Positions 36,744 to 45,138 of a stretch of DNA of 64,000 bases are shown one piece after another. Origin of the DNA: Thalassotalea_B piscium_A (GTDB lineage: Bacteria; Pseudomonadota; Gammaproteobacteria; Enterobacterales; Alteromonadaceae). Position 1 is the first letter of the stretch; each line of letters opens with the position of its first letter. The notes under the pieces are model-generated. The model did no database searches. It was not told the origin of the DNA and worked only from the letters and a program-made list of their open reading frames with translations. The position numbers and the translations under genes were made by a program. The stretch is from NCBI GenBank assembly GCA_049347715.1, contig CP186339.1:2914001-2978000 (forward strand). The letters run 5' to 3'.

Positions 36744-37157
36744 TTACGCCTCATCTGCCGCAATTGACACATCATAAACACCCGCAGCTCGGGCTGAATC
36801 CATCACTTTAATTAATATATCTGTGGTGGCTTTTTTGTCCGCTTGTATAACAACTGTCCCTTGAGGGTTCTCAGCTTTTAAACGTTCTATGTTGGCTTGC
36901 ACTGCGCGCACATCCACTTGACGTTTGTTTATCCAAATTTCGCCAGTATCGCTAATAGCTACTAAGATATTAGCTCGCTCTTTTTTCACTGCTGTAGCGG
37001 CTTCAGGACGGTTAACTTCAATACCCGCTTCCTTGACAAATGACGCGGTCACTATAAAGAAAATAAGTAAGATAAACACAACATCAAGCATTGGTGTCAT
37101 GTTAATTTCTTCAGCTTCTTCTTGTTCTTGTAATATTTTTGATAATTGAGAACGCAT
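36744..37157 (-). CDS. exbD: Biopolymer transport protein ExbD
   Basis: 137 residues. One N-terminal membrane helix carries the proton-path aspartate (EINMTPMLDVVFILLIFFIV). The periplasmic domain ends in the family's IKVMDSARAAGVYDVSIAAD. It works with the ExbB-like and TtpC-like proteins encoded just upstream. Confidence 0.93.
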   Translation of the reverse strand: MRSQLSKILQEQEEAEEINMTPMLDVVFILLIFFIVTASFVKEAGIEVNRPEAATAVKKERANILVAISDTGEIWINKRQVDVRAVQANIERLKAENPQGTVVIQADKKATTDILIKVMDSARAAGVYDVSIAADEA

Positions 37158-37194
37158 GCGTTTACCCTTTTAAAAATCCATCATTAATTTAATA

Positions 37195-37722
37195 TTAATG
37201 AGTCATTAGCAGACTATCTTCCATCTGCTCTGTTCTACGCTTAGTTTTACGTTGTAACCAGGTCACCATGAATACACCTGATAACGAACCCACCATGCCT
37301 GCCATTGTCGGGATAGTAGCTCTTGAAACACCAGAAGCCATTGACCTAGCATTTCCGCTTCCCGAAATCGACATAACATCAAAGACTTCGATCATCCCCG
37401 TTACTGTACCGAGTAAACCTAACAAGGGACAAAGTACAACAAGGCTCTGAATTAACGCGACATTCTTATTTAGCTGTTCAGTAATACGCGATACATTAGC
37501 GATACGAATCTGTTCAGCATTCCATGAGCTTTTATCATCACGAGCATTCCATGTGCTAATAATGTGATCTCTTAAACGTTTATAAGTACCTAAGAAAAAA
37601 TATAAGCGTTCGAATATCAAAAACCACATCAAACAAATAACACCAGCGATGACGGTCAGCACCTGACCGCCTGTATCAATAAACTCCCGAATGCTATTCA
37701 TCATTTCGATGAATATAATCAT
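37195..37722 (-). CDS. exbB: Biopolymer transport protein ExbB (MotA/TolQ/ExbB family)
   Basis: 175 residues and three membrane helices, the short ExbB2 form. The conserved channel part is VLCPLLGLLGTVTGMIEVFDVM, then SGVSRATIPTMAGMVGSLSGVF. The stop of the upstream ttpC-like gene is three bases before the ATG, so the two are co-translated. Confidence 0.92.
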   Translation of the reverse strand: MIIFIEMMNSIREFIDTGGQVLTVIAGVICLMWFLIFERLYFFLGTYKRLRDHIISTWNARDDKSSWNAEQIRIANVSRITEQLNKNVALIQSLVVLCPLLGLLGTVTGMIEVFDVMSISGSGNARSMASGVSRATIPTMAGMVGSLSGVFMVTWLQRKTKRRTEQMEDSLLMTH

Positions 37723-37725
37723 GGT

Positions 37726-39093
37726 CTACGCTCCTTTTTCAGCACGCTCTGCAATAATGCCTGCACTTTGTTGTTGCAAGACATTAATGATGCTACGGCT
37801 TCGTGTGTTTAATAACGTAGAGATAAAGACCATAGGAATAGCAACCACCAAACCAAGTACCGTGGTAACTAAGGCTTGTGAAATACCGCCAGCCATTAAT
37901 TTAGGATCGCCGGTACCGAATAAGGTAATCGCTTGGAAAGTATTAATCATCCCAGTTACCGTACCTAATAGTCCGATAAGTGGCGCAACTACCGAAATAA
38001 TTTTGATGATAGTTAAACGACTCGTCAGCACTGGCACTTCTTTTAAAATACGCTCCGACAATTTTAATTCTAACGTTTCTGTATCAGCATCTGGGTTGTT
38101 GTCTTTTACCAACATCACACGTCCGAGTGGGTTGTCATTACTCGCCACAGTTGCTTTAAGTTGACGATTAACTTTGCTGCCAATCAAAAATAAAGTAATG
38201 AAACGTTCAATGGCGATTAATAACCCCACTAAACCAATAGCAAGAATTACATATCCAACAGAACCACCTTGCTCTACGCGTTCTTGCGTATCAGGGGCTT
38301 GTACTAACAGTCCAAGAATTGAACCACCTGTAGGGTCAAGTGCGAATGGCACAACAGAATTTTTTGAAGACGATAACTTCTCGGCACTATCTAAGTAGCG
38401 GCTAGATGGTTGTCTGATTAATTCAGCGACAGAACCTGTTTCATCAATATATTCTAAATATTTACCATCTGATATCAGATTAAAACCACCAACACGGATA
38501 ATATCTTTTGTTACCTTACTACCATCAGCGATAACGACTTCACGTTTAAATTGATGAACTTTACCTGTTTGTGTCATTTCACGTTGTAGTTCAAACCACA
38601 AACGTTCTATTTCTTCAATTGATGCCAGTTTTGATGTTGACGCCATGCTTTGAGCAAATTGGTCTAAAAACTCACCTCGTCCTGGAATTTGTGCTGATAC
38701 CACTGAAGTTTGAAATTTACTACGGGTATCACCAGCAACTTGCTGAAGTACACCAAAAAGCTCTTTCAACTGCCCCATACGCTTATTCAACGCATCTGTT
38801 TTATTTGCAATATCAAGTTCATTATTTTGAAATTCACCTTCAAGCTTGGTTGATAATGCTATTGCTTGATCTCTTGAGTATTCAGCATCTTGCAACATTT
38901 TATCTTGTTGATCTTTACGTGCATTAAATTCAGCTTCTCGTTTCTTATTTTGGTCACTTTGTGCTATTTGACCTTTTTCTAATTGTAGTAATAAGGCATC
39001 CAGATCAGTCGCTTCTTGCGCTAAACTAATGCTACTTACTGAAGTTAATGCTAAAACTAACAAGGTGTTAACTATTTTTTTCATGTTATTCAT
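37726..39093 (-). CDS. ttpC: TtpC-like MotA/TolQ/ExbB protein with periplasmic coiled-coil extension
   Basis: 455 residues. A signal-like N-terminus is followed by a long coiled coil (about 30-125), a globular periplasmic part and then a C-terminal proton-channel domain (about 285-445) with LIGLLGTVTGMINTFQ and GISQALVTTVLGLVVAIP. This layout is that of TtpC, the extra component that Vibrio TonB2 systems need for iron uptake. It is encoded between DUF3450 and exbB, as in Vibrio. Confidence 0.87.
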   Translation of the reverse strand: MNNMKKIVNTLLVLALTSVSSISLAQEATDLDALLLQLEKGQIAQSDQNKKREAEFNARKDQQDKMLQDAEYSRDQAIALSTKLEGEFQNNELDIANKTDALNKRMGQLKELFGVLQQVAGDTRSKFQTSVVSAQIPGRGEFLDQFAQSMASTSKLASIEEIERLWFELQREMTQTGKVHQFKREVVIADGSKVTKDIIRVGGFNLISDGKYLEYIDETGSVAELIRQPSSRYLDSAEKLSSSKNSVVPFALDPTGGSILGLLVQAPDTQERVEQGGSVGYVILAIGLVGLLIAIERFITLFLIGSKVNRQLKATVASNDNPLGRVMLVKDNNPDADTETLELKLSERILKEVPVLTSRLTIIKIISVVAPLIGLLGTVTGMINTFQAITLFGTGDPKLMAGGISQALVTTVLGLVVAIPMVFISTLLNTRSRSIINVLQQQSAGIIAERAEKGA

Positions 39094-39123
39094 TTCTCAA
39101 AGTCCTCGCTGAACTAAACAGGG

Positions 39124-39909
39124 TTATTCAGCAGAATTTTGTGCAACAGGCACAATGATTAAATCGGGAGCTAATTGCTTACGAGCTATACGTAAACCTT
39201 TATTGATGTCTGAACGAAATCCAGCATCAAGAGGTTGCCAAGACTTAGTCGCTTGATCCCACATGCCCATCTGTTGACCATCACGAGTCTGATAGATAAA
39301 ACTAACGCGACCAATGCGAAGAAAGTCAACATCTCGTTCTTGACCATTAATTGTTTGCAAACCTGAATAGGCTTCAATAGTGCGCCCGTATTCAACTTCA
39401 ACTTGGTAAGCTTCTAACACACGTCTAAATTTTTCAGAAACAGCTACATCAGCTCGCGATAACATTGCCTGTAAACCCGCAACTCTTCTATTACGCTCTT
39501 CAGCTAAGAAAGGTACATCAAGTGAAACAAACGTGGTTAAGGTATCAATCATTCTTTCCATCAAAGGTGATATTTGACGTTCTATAATACTCACTTGTTC
39601 CATTGATACCGCTAAGTTAGCCAGTTCTTCTAATTGATTATCAAGCTGTGCTTGCATTTGTTTGTTGTAAACATTTAAGCCATCAAGCTCTTTATTTACG
39701 ACTTTAAATTTTTGTAACTTACTTTGAATTTGCTCATCAATTTGATTAATTTTTTGTTGCGATTGATTCGCAGAGTTGTTTATTTTCTTACTTGCTGCTA
39801 CAACATCTGTTAAATCTTGAGCATGTGCCGTAGTAAGAGTTATCGCTGTAGACAACGTAATAGCAGCACATGTAACAATGAGTGACGCTGATAATACTGA
39901 CCTTTTCAT
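39124..39909 (-). CDS. DUF3450 periplasmic protein, first gene of the TonB2-type operon
   Basis: 261 residues with a signal peptide ending near AHA. A coiled coil (about 35-115) is followed by an alpha/beta part with RRVLEAYQVEVEYGRTIEAY, RVSFIYQTRDGQQMGMWD and a C-terminal FRSDINKGLRIARKQLAP, as in DUF3450 proteins. These always head ttpC-exbB-exbD-tonB clusters. The role is unknown, probably a periplasmic partner of TtpC. I see no Fur-box-like sequence upstream. Confidence 0.88.
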   Translation of the reverse strand: MKRSVLSASLIVTCAAITLSTAITLTTAHAQDLTDVVAASKKINNSANQSQQKINQIDEQIQSKLQKFKVVNKELDGLNVYNKQMQAQLDNQLEELANLAVSMEQVSIIERQISPLMERMIDTLTTFVSLDVPFLAEERNRRVAGLQAMLSRADVAVSEKFRRVLEAYQVEVEYGRTIEAYSGLQTINGQERDVDFLRIGRVSFIYQTRDGQQMGMWDQATKSWQPLDAGFRSDINKGLRIARKQLAPDLIIVPVAQNSAE

Positions 39910-40161
39910 AGTAGAACCCTAATAATTAATGCTGAAACCAGCAAATAACGCCTTTTCACCTATTTATAGAAGACGTACAACTAAACTTGGCGACAATTTT
40001 AATAAGGTTATGTGACAATTAGGTTTCATAAATATTGCAACTTTATGAAATAGATGAAATGACAACACCAGACTGACTATTCGGCTTTATATAAGTGACA
40101 AGCGTTAACTACTTTACAAAACACATTATTCTCTTTATTGTTTAGGCTCTCTTCCTTACCT

Positions 40162-40920
40162 ATGGCTAATGCTTTCTCACTCATGAAGTCTTTCACTTTC
40201 TTGCTATTATTTCTACTCCAAGCGTTTAGTCTTCATGCTTCTGAGTATCACTTTGCTGCAATTGATAAACTTGCAGAGCAAGAGGTTGGTAAAATAATTC
40301 TTACTGAAATATACAAAGAACTAGGCATTAAAATAACCATTAGCTCACTACCTGGAAATAGAGCAGAATATGAAGCTAATCAAGGGGTAAAAGACGGCGA
40401 AATCATGCGCATATTTTCCTATGGAGAGGTAAATGAAAACCTAATTCGTGTACCAACACCTTATTATTATCTATTAACAACGGCGTTTATTAAGAAGGGA
40501 AGTAAAATAGAGTTACACACTAAAGATGATTTAGCCCAATACCGCTTGGCTCGAGTAAGGGGAGTTAAGCACACTAAAATAATTACAATGAATATGCCAA
40601 ATGTGGTTGAAGCCAATTCAACGATAAAAATGTTTAAATTACTCGATCAGAATATTGTGGATATTGCACTAACTAATGCAGATAATGGCATTTGGAACTT
40701 AGCCCAAACATCACTTAATGATAAGATTACAGCCTACCCTAGAGTATTTGCGCGATTAAACCTATATCATTATATCCATAAAAAAAATAAGCACTTAGTA
40801 GATAAAGTTAACACGAAAATTAATGAAATGATCGCCTCTGGAGCACTTAAAAACATTGTTCAACAAGCCCGACAGCAGGTTTTTTCCAACGTTAACCTTA
40901 CTTTTGATACCAATAAATAA
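40162..40920 (+). CDS. Periplasmic solute-binding-like protein (type 2 PBP fold)
   Basis: About 250 residues. A signal peptide (KSFTFLLLFLLQAFSLHAS) precedes a single PBP2-like domain: FAAIDKLAEQEVGKIILTEI, a conserved arginine in SSLPGNRAEYEANQG, then VPTPYYYLLTTAFIKKG. It resembles the amino-acid-binding-like proteins of marine gammaproteobacteria that often lack an ABC permease and may sense rather than transport. No permease is adjacent. The start is uncertain: TTG 40138, ATG 40162 and ATG 40183 are all possible and none has a clear ribosome site; 40183 would begin exactly at the signal peptide. Confidence 0.7.
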   Translation: MANAFSLMKSFTFLLLFLLQAFSLHASEYHFAAIDKLAEQEVGKIILTEIYKELGIKITISSLPGNRAEYEANQGVKDGEIMRIFSYGEVNENLIRVPTPYYYLLTTAFIKKGSKIELHTKDDLAQYRLARVRGVKHTKIITMNMPNVVEANSTIKMFKLLDQNIVDIALTNADNGIWNLAQTSLNDKITAYPRVFARLNLYHYIHKKNKHLVDKVNTKINEMIASGALKNIVQQARQQVFSNVNLTFDTNK

Positions 40921-40952
40921 AGAGATAATGCATTCGCATTAACCGTAGAAAA

Positions 40953-41603
40953 TTGATAACTCCAACTGTTTTTCCTGAAAAGATATTTATTATTGGTTTA
41001 CCTAGAACCGGGACTACAAGTGTATGTGCTGCACTTCTCAAATTAGGATTTTCGGTCGCCCATACCGCATACACTCAACAGACCTTTGAATGTGCTCAAG
41101 TTATTGCGGACACGCCGATTTTTAATGATTTTATCTTGTTAGATAAAAAATATCCCAATGCACGATTTATATATTTAGCGCGTGAATTGAATTTATGGTT
41201 ACCTTCCATTGCACAGTTATTACAACGGATGACAAAAAACCTATTACGTGACGACGGGGGCTTTAATCCCATAATTAAACGTTGTTATTTAGAGACATTT
41301 TATCCTTTTACTGAAGACAACATTCAGTCACAGGCTTTTCTGACCCAGTGTTATTTAACACATCAGCAAAAGGTCACTCATTATTTTAAGGCAACCCCAG
41401 AACGATTATTGTCGATTAACATCAGTCAAGACGATGCCTTTGAACAATTACTCTCCTTTTTAAATATCCCTGCAGCTTCAGGGAAGTTTGAAAAGATGAA
41501 CATAGGTGGAAAAATTACCGCTTGGAAAGATTTACGTCATCCCTTAAAAATTTCATCAACAAATAAGGGCCGAGCTAGTCGCTTAGACTACTTAAATAAA
41601 TAG
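40953..41603 (+). CDS. Small sulfotransferase-family protein
   Basis: About 216 residues. The N-terminal PAPS-binding P-loop GLPRTGTTS lies at about residues 15-23, and the second cofactor segment (YPNARFIYLARELNLWLPS) matches sulfotransferase-family proteins of marine bacteria. The acceptor is unknown. No ATG fits: the frame opens after TAA 40926-40928, and the first usual start is TTG at 40953, so the start is uncertain. It follows the solute-binding-like gene by 32 bases and is probably co-transcribed. A symmetric hairpin (41591-41614) ends it against the convergent kinase gene. Confidence 0.7.
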   Translation: MITPTVFPEKIFIIGLPRTGTTSVCAALLKLGFSVAHTAYTQQTFECAQVIADTPIFNDFILLDKKYPNARFIYLARELNLWLPSIAQLLQRMTKNLLRDDGGFNPIIKRCYLETFYPFTEDNIQSQAFLTQCYLTHQQKVTHYFKATPERLLSINISQDDAFEQLLSFLNIPAASGKFEKMNIGGKITAWKDLRHPLKISSTNKGRASRLDYLNK

Positions 41604-41614
41604 CGCTATTTAAG
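41591..41614. terminator. Hairpin between convergent genes
   Basis: CTTAAATA and TATTTAAG flank AATAGCGC, and the inner AAATAGCGCTATTT is itself palindromic. It spans the sulfotransferase stop codon and ends three bases short of the kinase stop, with no long T run. It is a probable shared transcript end. Confidence 0.4.
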
Positions 41615-41616
41615 GG

Positions 41617-44600
41617 TTACCCTTCTTTTTTTCGCATCCATAACCTAAGTTTTTCAATAAGTTCAATACGGTTAATCGGCTTACTCAGGTAGTCATTCAT
41701 TCCTTGATCTAAACATTTATCTTTATCACCAAGCATGGCATTTGCAGTTAAAGCAATAATGATAACATCTGCATTTTCTGCACCAGCTTCACCCTTTCGG
41801 ATCCTTTTTGTAGCATCGTATCCATCCATTACTGGCATTTGGCAGTCCATGAGAATTAATCCATAACCACCTGATGCGCTCTTCTCGCGTATCATATCAA
41901 GAGCTTCTTTGCCGTTTTCAGCAACATCAGCTGTCAGTCCTATTTTCTTGAGTAACCCTAAAGCAACCATTCTGTTTACTCGGTTATCTTCAACCAGTAA
42001 AAGACTAAAATCATCAAACTGCTCGGAAGATGTGGAAATGAGATAATGGTTATCGGTTGTTGCTGATTTAAGTCTGTCTTGGTGACTGGCTATTTCTACT
42101 TTATTTTCCACAATAAAGTGTTGCCGTTGAACCTCAGTTAACTGTTGCTCAGGAAGCGACTTGAACAACTTCATAAGATCTAAACTCGTGATGGGTTTTG
42201 GGAAACTAAAATAGATGTTTTTTTGGAACAAGGTTTCTTGATGAAGATGAGCGGTACGCTTAAACATGATCATAAACAAGGTATGATTAAATGCTGCTAA
42301 TTTTTTTAATTGAGCGACTAAATCAACACCACTTACAGTAGGCATATCATTATCAATTATGGCGTAATCACAATGAAAATTAATCAATTCCGCTTGTTTT
42401 TTCTGAATCAATCGAATCGCTTCTTGCCCGTTAGCAGCAGAGATCAACCCAAGATTCCAATGTACTAATTGTTTTTCAATATTGTTTCGGTTACTTAAAT
42501 TACAATCAATAATCAGCACCCAATATTGTTTCGTATTCAAATAAGGAGGAGGAACTAATTTTTGAGACAAGGCACTTTTGCCAACATTAACTGTAAATTT
42601 AAAACAACTACCACGCCCAAGCTGACTATTTAGAGCAATATCTCCCCCCATCAATTGACAAAGTTTTTTTGAAATACTCAAACCTAAACCTGTGCCACCA
42701 TACCTACGAGTCGTTGAACTATCTGCTTGTTGAAAGACCTCAAACAACTGAGATTGTAACTCTGAGGAAATACCTATGCCTGTATCTTGAATACTTCCTG
42801 TTAACACCAACATACTTGGATCGGCTTCATCAGGCAGCAACTTAACTTCTACCTTTACTTCACCACTATCAGTAAATTTAATCGCATTACCGATTAAGTT
42901 AATAAAAATTTGTCGGATACGATTGGGATCCGACTTAATATGAGTGTCTGAAACACCTGATAAATCAACAATTAATTCTAGTTGTTTTTTTTGAGCCGCA
43001 ATAGCAAACATACCACTTAACTCAGCAACCATCGCTAGAATGTTGACATCTATTTTCTCAAAAACTAAGTGACCAGATTCAATTTTAGAGAAGTCTAAAA
43101 TATCATTAATGAGTATAACTAAGGCCTCAGCACTTGATTTAGCCATATTCACTTTTTCTGCCTGCTCTGGCAGCAAAGCATCATGTTGCAACAAATCTAG
43201 CATGCCAATCACACCATTCATTGGTGTTCTTATTTCATGGCTCATATTAGCCAAAAACTCTGATTTCATTTGAGTTGCACGCTCAGCTTTTTCTAAGGCA
43301 ACAATTCGTTGATTATAAGAGGCAACAACATAACGATTGAGTAAGGTCACTAAGCTTTGAATAATGATAATTAAACTAACAGCAATGAATGCTGTAATAT
43401 ATTTTTCCTGATTTTTCTCCAGTAATAACCCCGTGACTTGCTGCTCTACTCTATGAGTTAATAACTGTTCAACCTCTTTCAATACTCGTTGCTTAGCTAT
43501 CAATAAACTCAACATGTAACGCGGTTTATATTCCCACAAATTTTGTTGGAGGTATAACAAAGCGGCTTGTGCAGGGGCATCTGAAATTTTGACTATTTGA
43601 TCTATTTCTTCAACCGTTTTACCTTCTTTTCGTAGTGCTGATATTCGTAAAATATTTGTGTGGTAATCTGAAAACACTTGCTCAAGTTGTTCAATATGCA
43701 CCATAGCTTGTTGATCATAGGAGAAGTGCTGTTTGATCTGATTAAGGAGTATGGTAACCCCCTTGTACAAGCGTAAAAATTCATCTAAATACTGTTGTTC
43801 ATCTCTTAATAAATAATTTTTAAACTGATGGATTAAACCGTTATAGCCAATATGATTTTCAATAGTAACAACAAGGTGTTCTATTTTTTTCTCTAAAAAT
43901 ACATCTTCTAACTTACTAATTTTATTAAAAGTATCAGATTTAAAATGTTCAATTAAATCCTTATTTTCACTCTGCCTTACCGAAGAAGTAAAGTTGTCAT
44001 AAAAGAAATGATTTAGACTAATCTGGGTACGCATTTCCTGTTTGAAAAAATACAACTGTTCATGATCCGCTCTTTTAAGTTTAGGTGATGTTGTTAAGTT
44101 AAGAATTAAAAGCGACTCATCATTAAGCAACTGCAGTTGAATAAGTTTAAGTAAGTCGGCATGAGTGCGCTCTATTTCAATATTCTTACTAATGTGTTGG
44201 GAAAAAGAAGATAAACTCGTAAATACCCTTTCCTTTGAACGAATAAAAAAAGTAAGTAGCTGCGGCCAATCAATTAATTGATTATCAACACTGCGTCTAA
44301 TTTTTCTTAAATCGCCCATGTATCGATTAATATCTAATATTGAAATGCGATAAGATGGAAGCGGCTGCTGCTCTATCATATGGATTAGTTTACTAACTTC
44401 AAAATCAACAAGCTGACGTTGTTGAACCAGTGCATCCCCTTCATTAAAATCCTCTGCATATGATAAAGCCGTTAATTCAATTTCACTTTTAATATGCGTG
44501 ATAACTTTATTTAATTGAATATCAAAATTTACTGTGAACTTGGCATGATCTAAATAATTTATTTCTTGTTGTTTTTGCCAAACAATATTAACCATCAATA

Positions 44601-44856
44601 AAATGGCAATCAGCAAAGGTAATCCTGACGCAATAAACAATTTATACTTAATACTTTGATAATGGAGGGGTTCTGAAGGTAAGTTTCTTTTTATAATCAA
44701 ATAGATAATAGGTGAAATAAAAATACTAAGAATAATGGAATTTAATAATTGTTCAGATCCGAAAGGCATTACCTTTTTAATTAAAGGCATGCATTGTAAT
44801 ACCATAAATTCGATAAAGCCTATAGTAAGACAAAGTAGCAAGACGCTTTTTAACAC
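41617..44856 (-). CDS. Hybrid sensor histidine kinase with two receiver domains
   Basis: 1079 residues. Three N-terminal membrane helices (within about 1-100) are followed by a long all-helical periplasmic sensor (about 100-480, DAHL-like) and another helix (about 485-510). The kinase core has the phospho-His in MSHEIRTPMNG (about 540), the N box NLIGNAIKF, G1 DTGIGIS and G2 GGTGLGLSISKKL. The first receiver (about 760-880) is divergent but keeps an Asp in AIIDNDMP. The second (about 950-1070) is canonical: LLVEDN, LILMDCQMPVMDG, ALTANA, SKPI. No Hpt domain is seen. The start is GTG. No cognate regulator is adjacent. Confidence 0.88.
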   Translation of the reverse strand: MLKSVLLLCLTIGFIEFMVLQCMPLIKKVMPFGSEQLLNSIILSIFISPIIYLIIKRNLPSEPLHYQSIKYKLFIASGLPLLIAILLMVNIVWQKQQEINYLDHAKFTVNFDIQLNKVITHIKSEIELTALSYAEDFNEGDALVQQRQLVDFEVSKLIHMIEQQPLPSYRISILDINRYMGDLRKIRRSVDNQLIDWPQLLTFFIRSKERVFTSLSSFSQHISKNIEIERTHADLLKLIQLQLLNDESLLILNLTTSPKLKRADHEQLYFFKQEMRTQISLNHFFYDNFTSSVRQSENKDLIEHFKSDTFNKISKLEDVFLEKKIEHLVVTIENHIGYNGLIHQFKNYLLRDEQQYLDEFLRLYKGVTILLNQIKQHFSYDQQAMVHIEQLEQVFSDYHTNILRISALRKEGKTVEEIDQIVKISDAPAQAALLYLQQNLWEYKPRYMLSLLIAKQRVLKEVEQLLTHRVEQQVTGLLLEKNQEKYITAFIAVSLIIIIQSLVTLLNRYVVASYNQRIVALEKAERATQMKSEFLANMSHEIRTPMNGVIGMLDLLQHDALLPEQAEKVNMAKSSAEALVILINDILDFSKIESGHLVFEKIDVNILAMVAELSGMFAIAAQKKQLELIVDLSGVSDTHIKSDPNRIRQIFINLIGNAIKFTDSGEVKVEVKLLPDEADPSMLVLTGSIQDTGIGISSELQSQLFEVFQQADSSTTRRYGGTGLGLSISKKLCQLMGGDIALNSQLGRGSCFKFTVNVGKSALSQKLVPPPYLNTKQYWVLIIDCNLSNRNNIEKQLVHWNLGLISAANGQEAIRLIQKKQAELINFHCDYAIIDNDMPTVSGVDLVAQLKKLAAFNHTLFMIMFKRTAHLHQETLFQKNIYFSFPKPITSLDLMKLFKSLPEQQLTEVQRQHFIVENKVEIASHQDRLKSATTDNHYLISTSSEQFDDFSLLLVEDNRVNRMVALGLLKKIGLTADVAENGKEALDMIREKSASGGYGLILMDCQMPVMDGYDATKRIRKGEAGAENADVIIIALTANAMLGDKDKCLDQGMNDYLSKPINRIELIEKLRLWMRKKEG

Positions 44857-45047
44857 TCGAGAAAATTTCGGGTAATTATTAATAATTGTGATGATGACTC
44901 TCCATATCTATCTAAGTAGCACAATACCTTATAGCGTAAGCAACTAAGCTTAAGTATAGTTCAAATTTTTTATCTAGTGACCAATAAATAAAAATGTACT
45001 TATTATGGATTAAATTTGAGAATTAAAAATTGAGAGCCCAGTCAAAT

Positions 45048-45086
45048 AAAAAAGCGCATTGCTCTCTAGCCAAGAGCAACACGCTT
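45048..45086 (-). terminator. Terminator after the TonB-dependent receptor
   Basis: The stem is GCG..TTGCTCT / AGAGCAA..CGC with a two-base internal mismatch, followed on the minus strand by a T run. Confidence 0.75.
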
Positions 45087-45138
45087 TATCAATGATGAAA
45101 ACAACTATGCTAAATATCTTTAGCCATTGTTTATCTCA

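Noticed and set aside
39910..40137. Fur box before the DUF3450-TonB operon
   Set aside because: No GATAATGATTATC-like or repeated NAT(A/T)AT hexamers are found in the 228 bases. Iron control cannot be claimed from the sequence.
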